Under the pieces are notes generated by a model. That model made no database searches and was not told where the DNA came from. It was given only the letters and a program-made list of their open reading frames with translations. The translations under genes and the position numbers were made by a program. Shown here one piece after another: positions 12,127 through 22,797 of a DNA stretch of 64,000 bases. The first letter of the stretch is position 1. Each line of letters opens with the position of its first letter. This stretch comes from Neoceratodus forsteri (Eukaryota; Chordata; Ceratodontiformes; Ceratodontidae): the NCBI GenBank assembly GCA_016271365.2, contig CM057459.1, forward strand, positions 488,945,501 to 489,009,500, given 5' to 3'.

Positions 12127-12822
12127 TAAAAACAAGAATAGCACATTTCCAAACTTTGTGGGGTATAAGTTTTATGTTATAGCAACCCTGATCTGCTTTA
12201 ATGTAGTTTTAAGCAATGAATCTAATATACTGTACACTTCACCACATAACATAAAACTAACAAAAGAGAAGATTATAAAATAATCATAATATAAAAATAT
12301 AATGGTAAAATATATGGTGCTGCAAGATAGAATATAACAGCTGGCTTGAGATACAGCAGAGAGTCAGACACTGCAAGGGAAAATATACCTTGAGGTTAGC
12401 AATAAGCAGAAACTATTACTGTAGCTCACACTGGGTCATGGTAGTTATAGTGGGTTATAACAGTGATCTAGAGTGGATGCATGACAACAGAACCTTGGCT
12501 GAATGACAACAGAACATACCACAAGTGTGCCGCATTAATTCACATTCATTGAGGACTTCAAGACTCCCCCTCACTTGTAGTCTATATGCCCTATGTCAAT
12601 TACTGCAGTGACAGCCAAAGCTTTTTGACCAAATTAGCAAAGCCAAACAAAATGTTCAGGCCCCAAATCAAAGTCAAACTGAACTTAATTCTGAATCACT
12701 TCTCCCACCCTGATGTGGCACTTTGAAAATATAAGTCCTACTTTTGTAGCATTTCATGAATGTGAAATAATGGGTTTTCATGATGCTTACACTTGAACTA
12801 CAAAAAAAGTTGCTAAGTCCCA
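12127..12822. other. unassigned AT-rich DNA
   Basis: No domain or repeat boundary recognised. It separates a CR1 3' end from the target-site duplication of the foldback element. Confidence 0.4.
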
Positions 12823-12830
12823 ATCACAGC

Positions 12831-14156
12831 TAGCGATGCAGCAAATTTAAATTTTGCCTGCAGAGTGCCTCAAAGTGGTCAAATTTGCATTGTGGAGCAC
12901 TTCTCGAAATTTCCCCGTGGAAGGTAGAATTTCACCTAGGTGAAATTTCACCTTCTGAGGCCAAAATTTCACCTTCTGTGGCGAAATTTCACCGTACATG
13001 GGTATAACTAAATCCCTGGTGACTAGTGGCCCCTCCCCCCACCTGTCCCACATGTATAAAAAATTCCCTGGTGGCTACTGGTCCCTCCTCCACCTGTCCC
13101 ACATGTATAGCAAAATTCCTGGTGGCTAGCGGTCTCTCTCTCCCCACCTGTCCCACTCTGTATAGAAAAATCCCTGGTGGCTAGCGGTCCCTTCCCCCAC
13201 ATGTCCCACATGTATAGAAAAATCTTTGGTGGCTAGCTGTCCCTCCCCCTACCTGTCCCACATGTAAATAATTACCCATGGTTGCTAGTGGTCCCTCCCC
13301 TCCACCCAGTAATAACCTGCCTACCACAGAAATGTACAGTAACCCTCCCCCCTGCCCGCATCCCTCTGTATCTCCTTCTCCTGTTAAAAATAAATAAATC
13401 TTTGGTAGTCTAGTGGTTTTTTTGTAATTAAACGTCCTCCCAATCTCCAGTTCCAGTATATCCCTGGTGATCCAGTACCCCCAACCCAGCCTGCCCAGCA
13501 GCCAGGTGTCCCTGCCACAACCCCACTTCCACCCCCATCCTAAATCCTGGCAACAATGGACTGGCACAGCTCTCCTTTCCTCTCCCCTCCATGGCTGGCC
13601 CACCGACTGAGCTGTCATTGAATGAGTTTCATTGACAGCTCACTTGGTGGGCCAGCCATGGAGGAGAGAGGAGGGATGTACCAGTCTGCCACTGACGGGA
13701 TTTAGGATGGGGTGGGATTTGGGTTGTGGCAGGGACACCTGGCTGCTGGGGAGGCTGGGTGGGGGACATTGAATCACCAGGGATTTATTGGAACTGGGGA
13801 TCAGGAGGAGGTTTAATTACAAATCACCCACTAGACCACCAGAGATTTTTTTTTAACAGAAGAAGGAGATACGGAGGGATGCGGCGGGGGGATGTTACTG
13901 TACATTTCTGTGGCAGGTGGGTTATTAATGGGTGGAGGGAAGGGGAGGGACCACTAGCAACCATGGATAATTATTTACATGTGGGACAGGTGGGGGAGGG
14001 ACCACTAGCCACCAGGGATTTTTCTATACATGTGGGACGTGTCATGGGGGGAGGGACTGCAAGCCACCAGGGATTTTTCTATCTATGCTATGCGAAATGG
14101 GTGGAATTTCGTGGATTACTCTGCAAAGCGAATTCTGCCCACTTCACCCACCACTA
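12831..14156. mobile_element. hAT-like foldback element, 8-bp TSD
   Basis: A 1326-bp non-autonomous element flanked by an exact 8-bp direct repeat, ATCACAGC, at 12823-12830 and 14157-14164. The ends read TAGCGATG and, reversed, TAGTGGTG, matching the TAGNG-type ends and 8-bp duplications of hAT transposons. Nearly the whole body is one inverted repeat whose centre lies at about 13620-13630 (GAGCTGTCATTGAATGAG / TTTCATTGACAGCTC). The arms carry tandem units of about 55-60 bp, each with CCCTGGTGGCTAGTGG (or its complement): about six in the left arm and three in the right. It has no transposase; mobilisation would need one supplied from elsewhere. Confidence 0.8.
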
Positions 14157-14219
14157 ATCACAGCTCAGAATTCTTCATGCCAATCAGGTGTCTAGATTTA
14201 CATTATCCATTTTACAATA

Positions 14220-14580
14220 TTTTTACAGTGAAGGCGATCCACAGGAGGGCAACTAAAATGGTTCATAGTTTGCATGAAAAGCACAAAGAGTAGAGGTTGC
14301 AGGAAGCAAATATGTGCACCTTTGAAGAAAGGAGAGAAAGGGATATGACAGAGCCCTATAAATACCTAAAAGGAGTTAACAGGGTAGAGGTGGGGAGTCT
14401 CTTTCAAATGACAGCAAGCACCAGGAGCAGGGGGTATGTAATGTAGCTTGAGGGGGGAAATTCAAGAGTGATGTGAGAAAATATGTCTTCACTGAAAGGG
14501 CAGTTGATGCCTGGAGTAGTTTGCCAGCAGAAGTAGTGTAATCCAAAATAATATGGGCTTCAGGCATGCATGGGCTAGAC
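14220..14580 (+). mobile_element. CR1 C-terminal fragment
   Basis: Plus-strand CR1 scrap. GAGGGCAACTAAAATGGTTC encodes RRATKMV. Blocks for EERRERDMTEPYKYLKG, FKSDVRKYVFTERAVDAW and SLPAEVV follow, ending near 14580. It is cut on the right where a different CR1-group fragment starts. Confidence 0.7.
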
Positions 14581-15412
14581 ATAGGAGTATATTAGATAGG
14601 GATCTTGGGATTATCATTACATCTGACTTATCATTCAGTGAACATTGTAATGAGGCCATCAAAGAATGTAATAAAATAATAGGCTGTATCAAAAGATCCT
14701 TTACATCCAGAGACAGGGGATGCATTTTACCTCTTTACAAAACTTGTGTGCATCCAGATCTGGACTACTGCTCCTCATTGTAGAGCCCACATCTCAGAAG
14801 AGATGTGATAAAGTTGGAGAGGGTCCAAAGGTGAGCCACCAAACTAATAAATAACATGCAGACCAAAAGTTATGAGGAGAGGTTGACAGAGCTCGATCTG
14901 TACCCCTTGGAACAATTCCAGAGAACCCGGGGGGGGGGGGACCTACTCCTAATGTTCAAAATATCTAGAGACACAGAATTAATGTCTAACTTAGGTATGA
15001 CATACAACATAAGGGAGTGTAACCTGAGGAGCCATACCTACCAATTTGTTCTAACATACCCAAAAAGAAACAGTAGGCATTTTCCTACTCACAAAGAATT
15101 ATACCTATCTGGAATACACTACCAAAACAGTTGATGCAGAAAATCCTGATATTTTCAAAAAACACCTTGATAGATATTTACTGAACCCTGTGTAACCTAA
15201 CTCCAGCTAGCTGGAGGTGTACTTATATGGGTCTTGGCCTTCTGTACTCCTAACATTCCTAGTGTAAATCCTGGTATACAGGGAAGGGGAAGTGTCAATG
15301 AAGACCAATTAGGGTCTGTGAAGACAGAATAGTTAGGGACCATCTGGGCAGAATAGGTGGGTTAAGCAGCACATTTCTGCCATCAAATTCTCCCTATGTA
15401 TCTATGTAATTC
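14581..15412 (+). mobile_element. CR1-group LINE fragment, divergent subfamily
   Basis: The open frames at 14553-14783 and 14856-15134 give DRDLGIIITSDLSFSEHC, IIGCIKRSFTSRD, ILPLYKTCVHPDLDYCSSL, SYEERLTELDLYPLEQ, and later LSGIHYQNS-like sequence (WNxLP region). The 3' end has CTATGTATCTATG at about 15397-15412. The protein spacing and wording differ from the other copies (KIIGCIKRSF, LDLYPLEQFQ), so this is a separate CR1-group subfamily. A run of eleven G's sits near 14930. Confidence 0.7.
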
Positions 15413-17290
15413 ATGAATCCCCTGGTGGGCTTGCTATACTCTTCCTTTAGACTATGTTGTTGACAATGCCCATCACTAAGAAAATTAAACAAAGCCTGTT
15501 CAATGGTGAGGAAACTTTCTGGCACTTTGGTGACCAGGGTTCATGCAATAACTCAAGCGAGGGACAGCAGGAAGTGAAACCAGCAGTGAGGGCAGTAAAG
15601 CATCTACACAGATGCTCCCCTCATAGGGAAGAGTTGCAGTGTGTACTTCTATAGTAACTGCTGGTGCTGGTGGTGTCATGGATGTCATGGATGACATCAC
15701 GCTACTGTGCACCCCCTCAAATGCCAATGGGCAATTTGTTTTCCCTGAAGTTGCTGGACAGTGGAAAAAGTCATTTGTGCTAGTACATGCCATCAGTCAC
15801 ATGGTGCCCACGTCATTGGACCTGATGTTTGCCTCCAGCTTTTCCTATTGTTGCCTTTTGAGTAATTGCATTTCCGGCACTAGCCCGTTTGGGCCCCAGC
15901 ATGGGAAAGGCGAGGAGGCAGTAAGCGGTACCTGGAAGCCTATGGTTAGGCATGGGGTCTTGATGTGCAATGGAACCGAACAAGAATGAGGAACTGTACA
16001 GCAGAAGAATAATGTAGCAAATAACAAAAAGAGAAACAATATGGCATATTTTGCATTGAGATCACTCACTGTGGTACAACACATGCTTTATGTATTCCCT
16101 TATTAATTGGTTATAGGAAACTGAGAATCTAGAGGTTTTAATGATGACAATTTGTATCTTGTAGCTCTTTTTCTTGAATCAATAGTATACCTCATGGAGG
16201 GGAACTACACTGTATCTGTGGACAATTGTATTCCTAACAGATGCACTAAACAGTGTAAAACTATTTTTTATGCGTACGTAAACGTACAATATAAATGAAG
16301 AACTCCTGAGTTCTTGTAACTGATGTTCATCCCAATAGGTTTTAAAATACATTTCTTGTTTAGGTGCCTTTGCTGCACTGCAACTCAAAAGGACAAAGCT
16401 GGACCTTGACCTTATCAAGGTGATTGTAACTCAGCAGGCACACACTCTGTTCATGCAAACTAGTCATGAGATTGCCCACATGATTTTCCTCCTGCTAGAA
16501 GAACTGATAGTTCCTATTATTAACAGTCAATTAAACAGGTACAGTAGGTAATCATATTTTTATTTTAATGAGCTGGTAACTCTCCAATATTATACTAACA
16601 GTTATAAATTATAAAAAACAATGTTTTGTTTAAGAAAAACTTTACTGACAGTTCTAAGTTATTAAAAAACAAAAACAAACAATGTTTTGCTGAAAAAACA
16701 ACTTTTAATAAACAAACTTTCAACCACATTATAACTCTCTGGTACTATGGGGCCCTCCACCATGGGGAGTTGCCAGAGTTCTTTGAAATCTAGTGGTACC
16801 ATGGGGACTCATGAAGCTTGGGCACCTGATGCCCTTCAGTTAACAGCAACCAAACAACTCACTTTTTTTCTGCTCAATCATTTGCAGTCAGGCAGTAATG
16901 GAGTTATTTTATCTGGCTGAACACATACAGTATGCCACTCCTCTGTTCTGGAAAGTCTCCATAAGTCACCATAATTAATGGATACTACAAGACCCAGGAG
17001 AAACTTGGTATATTCATGTGCAAGTTCATTTCCAGTAATTCACTTTCTCTGATGCCAAGCACGAAACATATATTGAAATCTAACATGCTGTAATAGTCCA
17101 TGGGATAGCAAGTATGTGAAATTTAGTGAAGAGCTCTAAACAGAAACAGAAAAATAGATAAAACTGCAGGCAGAAAAAGATCAGCAGTCCATCAAGTTTT
17201 TCCATGTTCCCTACCTAGGAGGCCTGATGCCTCATCTCTCCTCATTAAACTATTCAGTCATCCATGCATTCCAGCAGAGTGGGAATGCAA
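15413..17290. other. unassigned DNA
   Basis: No element boundary or coding signature is recognised. The open frame at 15639-15989 overlaps a GTCATGGAT direct repeat and has no domain I can name. Confidence 0.4.
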
Positions 17291-17299
17291 GTCCAAAGG

Positions 17300-17700
17300 G
17301 TGGTGAGCCCATGCTATTATATGTCACCATATCCACAGAAAAGACCACACACACACTACTACAGATGCTGCCAAAGTTAATTCATTAATATATAACAGCA
17401 CAATGTTGAATCAAAAGCAGCATGTAGCAATCTTTGCCTGAATGTACAGGGTACCCAACAATGCCCCGGCACTTCTCTTGTGAGAATTTCTTCAGGGGGC
17501 TTCTATGTGAAGCTCTCACAAGTGAAGTGCTGGGGTGTTGGTGTGGCTCCTGTGTATTCAGGTAAAGGTTGCTACTTGCTGTTTAATTCCACATTGTGGT
17601 GTCATTTTTTTAATAAATTCAATTTGGCTACATTGCTGGTAGTGTGTTCAGTGCTTTCTGTGGATCTGGTGCCTCACCCCTCCCATGGTTGGTCGAGTCT
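17300..17700. repeat. large imperfect palindrome (foldback)
   Basis: Two inverted arms meet around a short loop at 17491-17508. The inner arms, 17418-17490 and 17509-17581, pair strongly: for example CAGCATGTAGCAATCTTTGC on the left against the reversed CAGCAAGTAGCAACCTTTAC on the right. Similarity continues outward past CAACATTGTGCTG / CACATTGTGGTG and TTCTGTGGATATGGTG / TTCTGTGGATCTGGTG, to roughly 17300 and 17700. No transposase is present. It could be a MITE or an inverted pair of one short repeat. Each arm contains a CTGAAGA-like box followed by a short hairpin (see findings). Confidence 0.7.
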
Positions 17701-17837
17701 CACTAAGGTTGGAAATTCAAATACTTGAGGAGGCAACAATATGGAAAAAGTGGAGCAAACATCAGGTCTGAAGATGTGAGAAATGTGTGACTGATACCAG
17801 TGCAGCTGATTGTCCCCAGTACCTAGGGGTCCTTCTG

Positions 17838-18130
17838 TTTAGTTGAATAGTTAGAGTTACTGCCATTAGGACTCAGTGGTCCAGGTTAGATTCCCAGCAA
17901 GTGCTGGATTGGTGTCTGCTAAATGCAGAGGAGAGATGCATTACAGTGGCAATGCGGATGGAAGGCTTAACCCATTAAGAATTGAAATGTACCTTTAGCT
18001 GAATGATTAGTCATTGCCTTTGGGTTTCTGGGTCCCCAGTTTATTTCCCAGTAAAGGCTGAAATAGCATATGCCAAAACAGAGAGGGGGGTGATGTAACA
18101 GTGGTGACAAGGTTATGGAATGCTTCACCT
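17838..18130 (+). repeat. two tandem tRNA-like SINE units
   Basis: Two diverged copies with a 156-bp period, starting TTTAGTTGAATAGTTAG (17838) and TTTAGCTGAATGATTAG (17994). Unit 1 holds GGTTAGATTCC at 17884-17894, one base from a pol III B box consensus (GGTTCGANTCC), preceded by an A-box-like stretch. Unit 2 holds the decayed counterpart AGTTTATTTCCC. Both continue into a related tail (ATGCATTACAGTGG / TGATGTAACAGTGG). This is a tRNA-derived SINE in a dimer arrangement; it is too degenerate to be a functional tRNA. Confidence 0.6.
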
Positions 18131-18149
18131 TTAAAACAAGCATTGTTTG

Positions 18150-18645
18150 TGGGGCTGTAGGGCTGTGGTGCTGGACTCCTTACCTTCTGCTATGCCGGTA
18201 ACCTGAGTTTGGGAGCAAGCTCAGTCTGTCAGAGATCCACTAGGGTGAAAGAGCATTGAATGTCCAGAGAACTGTTCTCCTCTCTTGGAAGGGGTCAGCT
18301 GTGCTGCTCCTAGACTGCCACCACATAGTTGCAGGGCACTTGGTGCAGCTCAGTGGGGGAGACATCTGGTGGCAGGCAAGTGGTTCATGTGTGCCTCTAC
18401 ACACATGTGCACCTGTGTCATTGCATGCTGCTGGATGGGGGAACATGGATCAAGGAACAACCTGGTGTTCAGAGTATGAAGCTCAACCCATGGCCTGGTC
18501 CATGCTGTTGCCCAGGATGCCCTCCATCTGGATTGTGCACAGGAGTGGGGGAGATGATGGACCTCCTCTTCCTCCTCCTCCTACTGGCCCAAAAGCAGGG
18601 TGAAATCCATGGGGGATCTTGAGATAAGTCCTGGGGAAAGCAGTT
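18150..18645 (+). mobile_element. Leu-tRNA-like SINE, copy 1
   Basis: The head GGCTGTGGTGCTGGACTCCTT and the block AACCTGAGTTTGGGAGCAAG are shared with copies near 24.37, 30.97 and 42.98 kb. The body shares CAGAGGACTG-like, TTGCCCAGGATGCC and GAGATAAGTCC blocks with the 24.4-kb copy. It ends just before a (GT)n run. Open frames in it are not genes. Confidence 0.65.
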
Positions 18646-18651
18646 GTTGGT

Positions 18652-18654
<3 letters not shown>

Positions 18655-18684
<30 letters not shown>
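18655..18684. repeat. (GT)n microsatellite
   Basis: An uninterrupted run of about 15 GT dinucleotides directly after the SINE body; it may have grown from the SINE tail. Confidence 0.9.
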
Positions 18685-18685
<1 letters not shown>

Positions 18686-18911
18686 GCTGATAGCCACCGG
18701 GATCAGGGCTGGAAAAAAGCTTGCCAACACCAACCATGTTTGCTTGCTTGTAGTTGCTGTGTAGTTGTTGTGAGTATACAGCACTGCAGTTAAAATGAAC
18801 AAATTAGGAGGGGGAAGTGCCTAATCCAGTTAACAGAAGCACTCCTGATAGGGGGTCGATCCCAGTCCTTTCACAGAAGAAAGGGTTCTGCAAGAACTCC
18901 TAAAACTGAAG

Positions 18912-19640
18912 GTGGACAAAGCAATGGGTCCTGATGGAATTCACCCCAGAATTCTAAAAGAATTAAGGAAGGAACTAGTGAAATCACTGGCTATTCTTTT
19001 TAATAAATCATGGGAGGATGGTGTGGTACCCGAGGACTGGAGGAAGGCGGATGTGATTCCCCTTCACAAAAGTGAGACCAAGACAGAGGCAGGAAACTAC
19101 AGACCTGTCAGTCTGACCTCTGTGGTAGGAAAAGTGATGGAGTTACTTCTGAAGGAAAGAATAGTTGAGTACCTAGAGGTCAGTGGAGCACAGGATCTAA
19201 GGTAGCATGGGTTCACAGCGGGAAGGTCATGTCAGACGAATCTAATAGATTTCTTTGACTGGGTGACCAAAGTAGTAGACCAGGGAGGGGCTGTGGACAT
19301 GGCCTACCTAGACTTTAACAAGGCATTTGACACAGTCCCACACAAAGATTGATAGTCAAATTAACCAGCCTGGGAGTGGGTCCCAGGGTGGTAGCCTGGG
19401 TAAAACATTGGCTGGACAACAGGACACAGAAGGTAATTGTGAATGGAGTCCACTCTGAAGAAAGCGGTTACTAGTGGGTACCGCAGGTTCAGTATTGGGT
19501 CCAGTCGTTTTAATGTCTTCATCAGTGACATTGCAGAGGGACTAGAAGGAAAAGTATGCCTTTTGCAGATGACACAAAGATCTGCAACAGGGTTGATACA
19601 CAAGGAGGTGTGGAAAGGATGAAAAGGGACTTGGCAAGGT
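18912..19640 (+). pseudogene. CR1 ORF2 reverse transcriptase
   Basis: The frame at 18912-19205 reads DKAMGPDGIHPRILKELRKE, then DWRKADVIPLHKSETK and RPVSLTSVVGKVMELLLKER. After a stop and frame changes, [18 protein letters not shown] (near 19295-19345), a broken GVPQGS region (19480-19500) and FADDTKICNRVDTQ (19556 onward) are visible. The catalytic DD pair is intact. The number of frame breaks is low compared with the other copies. Confidence 0.85.
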
Positions 19641-19647
19641 TGGAGGA

Positions 19648-20399
19648 ATGGTCAGACGTATGGCAGCTAGGATTCAATGCAAAAAAGTGCAAAATAATGC
19701 ACCTGGAAACAAGAACCCAGGGGAAGAATACACAATGGGTGGGGAGGTAGTAACAACAACAAAACAGGAAAGGGACCTGGGGGTAATCATATCAGATGAC
19801 CTTAAGGTTAGCAAGCAATGTGAGAAGGCAGTAGGGAGGGCCGGGGGTATACTGGGATGTATAGGGAGAGGCATCAGCAGCAGAAAACAGGAAGTTGTTA
19901 TCCCTCTGTACAGACAGTTGGTGAGACCCCATCTGGAATACTGTGTCCAGTTCTGGAGACCCCATCTCCGCAAGGACATAGACAGGATAGAGGCAGTCCA
20001 GAGGAGGGCAACTAAAATGGTGCAGGGTCTGCAAGAGAAGCCGTATGAGGAGAGAGACTAAAGGAGCTTAATATGTATACCCTTGAGGAAAGAAGGGAGA
20101 GGGGGGACATGATAGAAACTTTCAAGTACCTCAAGGGAATCAACAAAGTCCAAGAGGGTAGCATCATTCAGAAAAAGAGACTTGCAAGAACAAGGGGTCA
20201 CAATTTAAAGATAGAAGGAGGGCGGTTCAGGGGCAATGTGAAGAAGTATTATTTCACAGAGAGTGTAGTGGATGCATGGAACAGTCTTCCTGAGGAAGTT
20301 GTGGGGTCTAAAACTGTGGGAGAATTCAAGAATGCATGGGACAGACATAAGGCAATTCTTGTGGGGGGGGCAGGAAGATATAGGCTGTTGGTTAACTAG
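19648..20399 (+). pseudogene. CR1 ORF2 C-terminal region
   Basis: Two overlapping frames (19648-20061 and 20073-20399) cover the C-terminal part: QERDLGVIISDDLKVSKQCE, ILGCIGRGISSRKQEVVIPL, RPHLEYCVQFWRPHLRKDID, RRATKMVQGLQEKPYEE, ERRERGDMIETFKYLKGINK and AWNSLPEEVVGSKTVGEFKN. One frameshift at about 20060-20073 separates them. It is the clearest C-terminal reference within this window. Confidence 0.85.
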
Positions 20400-20599
20400 G
20401 ATCTGCGGCCTATCCTGTAGGTAGGGAAATGGGCAGACTAGATGGGCCTAGCGGTCCTTATCTGCTGTCAAAGTCTATGTTTCTATGTAATAACAAGAGT
20501 TATAATTGTAAAAGTATCATGATTGGAAAATGAAGAGGTTCACAAATAATGTAGTTGTTTGTAGTAGTATGTATGTAGTAGATTTAATGTAGTTGTTTC

Positions 20600-21400
20600 C
20601 TTAGACTGTGACCCTGAATTTTCAGGATAGTATTTTTATTACCCCAGCATCTGAAAATGACTGGTATCACTTTTCAAATGCTACCAAAGTTTTATTTTGT
20701 GGAATGACAGCAAAAACAATATATATACAGTATATATATTGGGGCGTTTTGGCTTTGAAAATGCCTCCTGCCATGTTCATTAGATTGGGTAAAAAAAGGA
20801 CGATGTTGAAAATGTGCGTTCAAAATTTTAATAAAAATTGCAACATTATTAGTGAACATTGAAACATTTCAACATTTGTTAATGACTTTATTGGCTTTTG
20901 AGAGTTTGATCCCAAACGATCAGCGTAGTCATTTTATGACTCTGTTTTATGAACTTGACTGGTACTATTTTTGAAATCCTAACCAAATCATCATTTTGCA
21001 GCATGAGTGTGAAAAGATGTTTTGGGTGGGATTTCAATACTGATACCTGTCATGCTGTTTGAAGGGGGTTAAAAAAAGGTTATGTTGAAAGTTTGTGGTA
21101 GAAAACTGCAAAAATAGCAAATGTATGAGTAAACATTGAAACATTTTAACATTTCATCATAACTTTGTTGTTTTTGGAGAGTTTGAGCTCACATTTTCAA
21201 AATAGTCTTTTTGTGACCACATCTTTCATGAGAGGTAGAACTTTTGAAATTCTGTTGGAAAGGGGATTTCGCAGAGCAGCTGCAAAAACATGAAAAACTA
21301 CTCCTGCCTTGTTTATGAGGTGTGTAAAAAAGGCTATGTTGAAGATTTGGGACAAAAATGTTAAAATGTGACATTGTAATGAGTTAAAGTTCTAAATGCA
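20600..21400. repeat. satellite-like tandem repeat, about 255-280-bp unit
   Basis: About three diverged units. Landmarks repeat in order: a GTTGAAAATGTG-like start (about 20803, 21084 and 21338), AAACATTGAAACATTTCAAC, a TTGTTTTTGGAGAGTTTGA-type block, then CTTTTTGTGACC. Spacing is about 281 and 254 bp. The same unit occurs near 46.95-47.45 kb. An (AT)-rich stretch sits at 20718-20740. Confidence 0.7.
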
Positions 21401-21479
21401 TTAAAAAGCAATTATCCAAACTGACTTATGTTGTTTTCAGTCAGTTTACAGTTGGGATCAAGTCGACAGTAGCAGGGCA

Positions 21480-21879
21480 TCATAGGTCATAAGAGGATTA
21501 CATTAGTAGACCATGGAGAGGTAAGTGACAGTACAGCGCATGGGGGGGTGGGTACTGAGATGCGTGAACTGGGGGAGGTGGGTCGGGGGAGAGACATCAA
21601 TGGCTGGTTTTATTCTTTTCAGGTTAATAAAAAACAAAAATTGGACTGATGAGGGACATTTTCTAGCAGCCAGCCCTGGGGATTGGGTGCCGGCCCCAGT
21701 GCCAGTGGATGGTTTGGTCCCCTATTGTTCCATACTGCATGGCGGGATTGCTGTTAGCCAGCATGGGGGAAGTTGGACAACTCAGTGTCAGATACTGCAT
21801 GTGGGGTGTTGTCCGCTGGGACGGAAGGTTGGGCACCCTGGTGTCTGATTGTTTTTTTTATAATACAGATGGGTCAAGC
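21480..21879. other. unassigned G-rich DNA
   Basis: No domain or element boundary is recognised. The frame at 21525-21848 is probably chance. The sequence grades into the tandem repeat that follows. Confidence 0.4.
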
Positions 21880-22135
21880 AAGGGGTAGTTGATACCTGTT
21901 GCAATATTGAGTATGTGCTGCTGGTTTTCTTGCATTAACAGTGTCTTGTGGGTGGAAGGGGGTGATACTGGCACAGGGATTAGGTACCCTCTTCCTGTTT
22001 TCTTGTAGTCGGTCAGGCAGGATGGTGTGAAGGAGTAATACTGGTAGTGAGACTGAGCACCTGCTGCCAGTTTTCCTGTATTTGCTATGGCACAAGGGGG
22101 GTGATGCCAACAGTGAGATTGAGCACCCGGTTTAG
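21880..22135. repeat. degenerate minisatellite, about 75-bp unit
   Basis: About three and a half imperfect units. Each contains a TGATACTGG-type start, a GAGATTGAGCACC-type middle and a CTGGTTTTCTTG / CTGTTTTCTTGTAG / CAGTTTTCCTGTA block. The open frames on the minus strand reflect the repeat. Confidence 0.55.
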
Positions 22136-22627
22136 TGTAAATGTTGTGTTGGTGGATGTTGACATGGCAGCTACAGGCAGAAAACAGCTGTAGCCATGGT
22201 GAAACATCTCTGCTGTCCCCAAGATGGCAGAGAAACACAGTACTGGATAGCACTGATGAAGTGGGACAAACTCCATACTAAACCTTGGTGGTAGGCGATA
22301 CTGTACAAGGTGCACAAGAAAACCCCACTTTCACTGCATTTTCCAGTACTGTGATTGGCCATGCACTTCACAGGAAGAAGTTCGAGTGTGGGCAGGAAAA
22401 GGCATACAGTTGGTGGAACTGGGGAGGAGAGTGTGTATTCTGAAGCTGTGATAGGTAGAAGAAGGGCAATATCCCAATAGCCCTCCCACAACTCAGACCA
22501 ATCATAATATTGTTGCAAACAAAGGCAGCTAACATAAAAAGGAAATTTTAAAAGGAGCTTTAGAAATGCTGCAATCAAATTGGCTGTCTGCATTCACAGA
22601 CCATTGCATTAATCTCTGTTACACTGT
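22136..22627. other. unassigned DNA
   Basis: No gene, RNA or repeat recognised between the minisatellite and the palindromic MITE. Confidence 0.4.
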
Positions 22628-22797
22628 CATTTATGCAAGCAATAACACACGATGAGGTGTGGGTTATCTCCTGATAAGAGCATGCCCAGGTGTGTTGTTA
22701 GGCATGAGGCTCTTGCGCTGAGTGCCTTATGCACCTGGGCATGCTCTTATCAGGAGATAACCCACACCTCGGAGTGTGTTATTGCGCTTATAAAATG
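22628..22797. mobile_element. near-perfect palindromic MITE
   Basis: The arms 22639-22692 and 22732-22785 are 54 bases each and differ at only three adjacent positions (51 of 54 paired). The inner end reads CTGATAAGAGCATGCCCAGG. The loop is about 39 bases and itself partly folds (TAGGCATGAGG / GAGTGCCTTA). Weaker pairing extends outward to about 22628 and 22797 (CATTTATGC / ATAAAATG). It has no coding capacity. The high arm identity suggests a younger element than most in this window, but I could not fix a target-site duplication. Confidence 0.75.

Larger units (their letters stand above)
18802..20490 (+). mobile_element. CR1 LINE, RT to 3' end
   Basis: One of the better preserved CR1 copies. 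It starts inside the RT fingers and runs to a clean 3' end, GGTCCTTATCTGCTGTCAAA followed by TATGTTTCTATG (about 20475-20489). Truncation at the 5' side is typical of target-primed reverse transcription that stopped early. The SINE and (GT)n lie immediately upstream. Confidence 0.85.

Noticed and set aside
17881..17900. Possible functional tRNA gene (good B box)
   Set aside because: The cloverleaf cannot be completed, the unit is tandemly repeated with a decayed second copy, and it continues into a SINE tail.
18256..18802. Several overlapping frames of 64-115 codons
   Set aside because: They lie inside the SINE body and the (GT)n run; no conserved domain, and the SINE copies do not share the frames.
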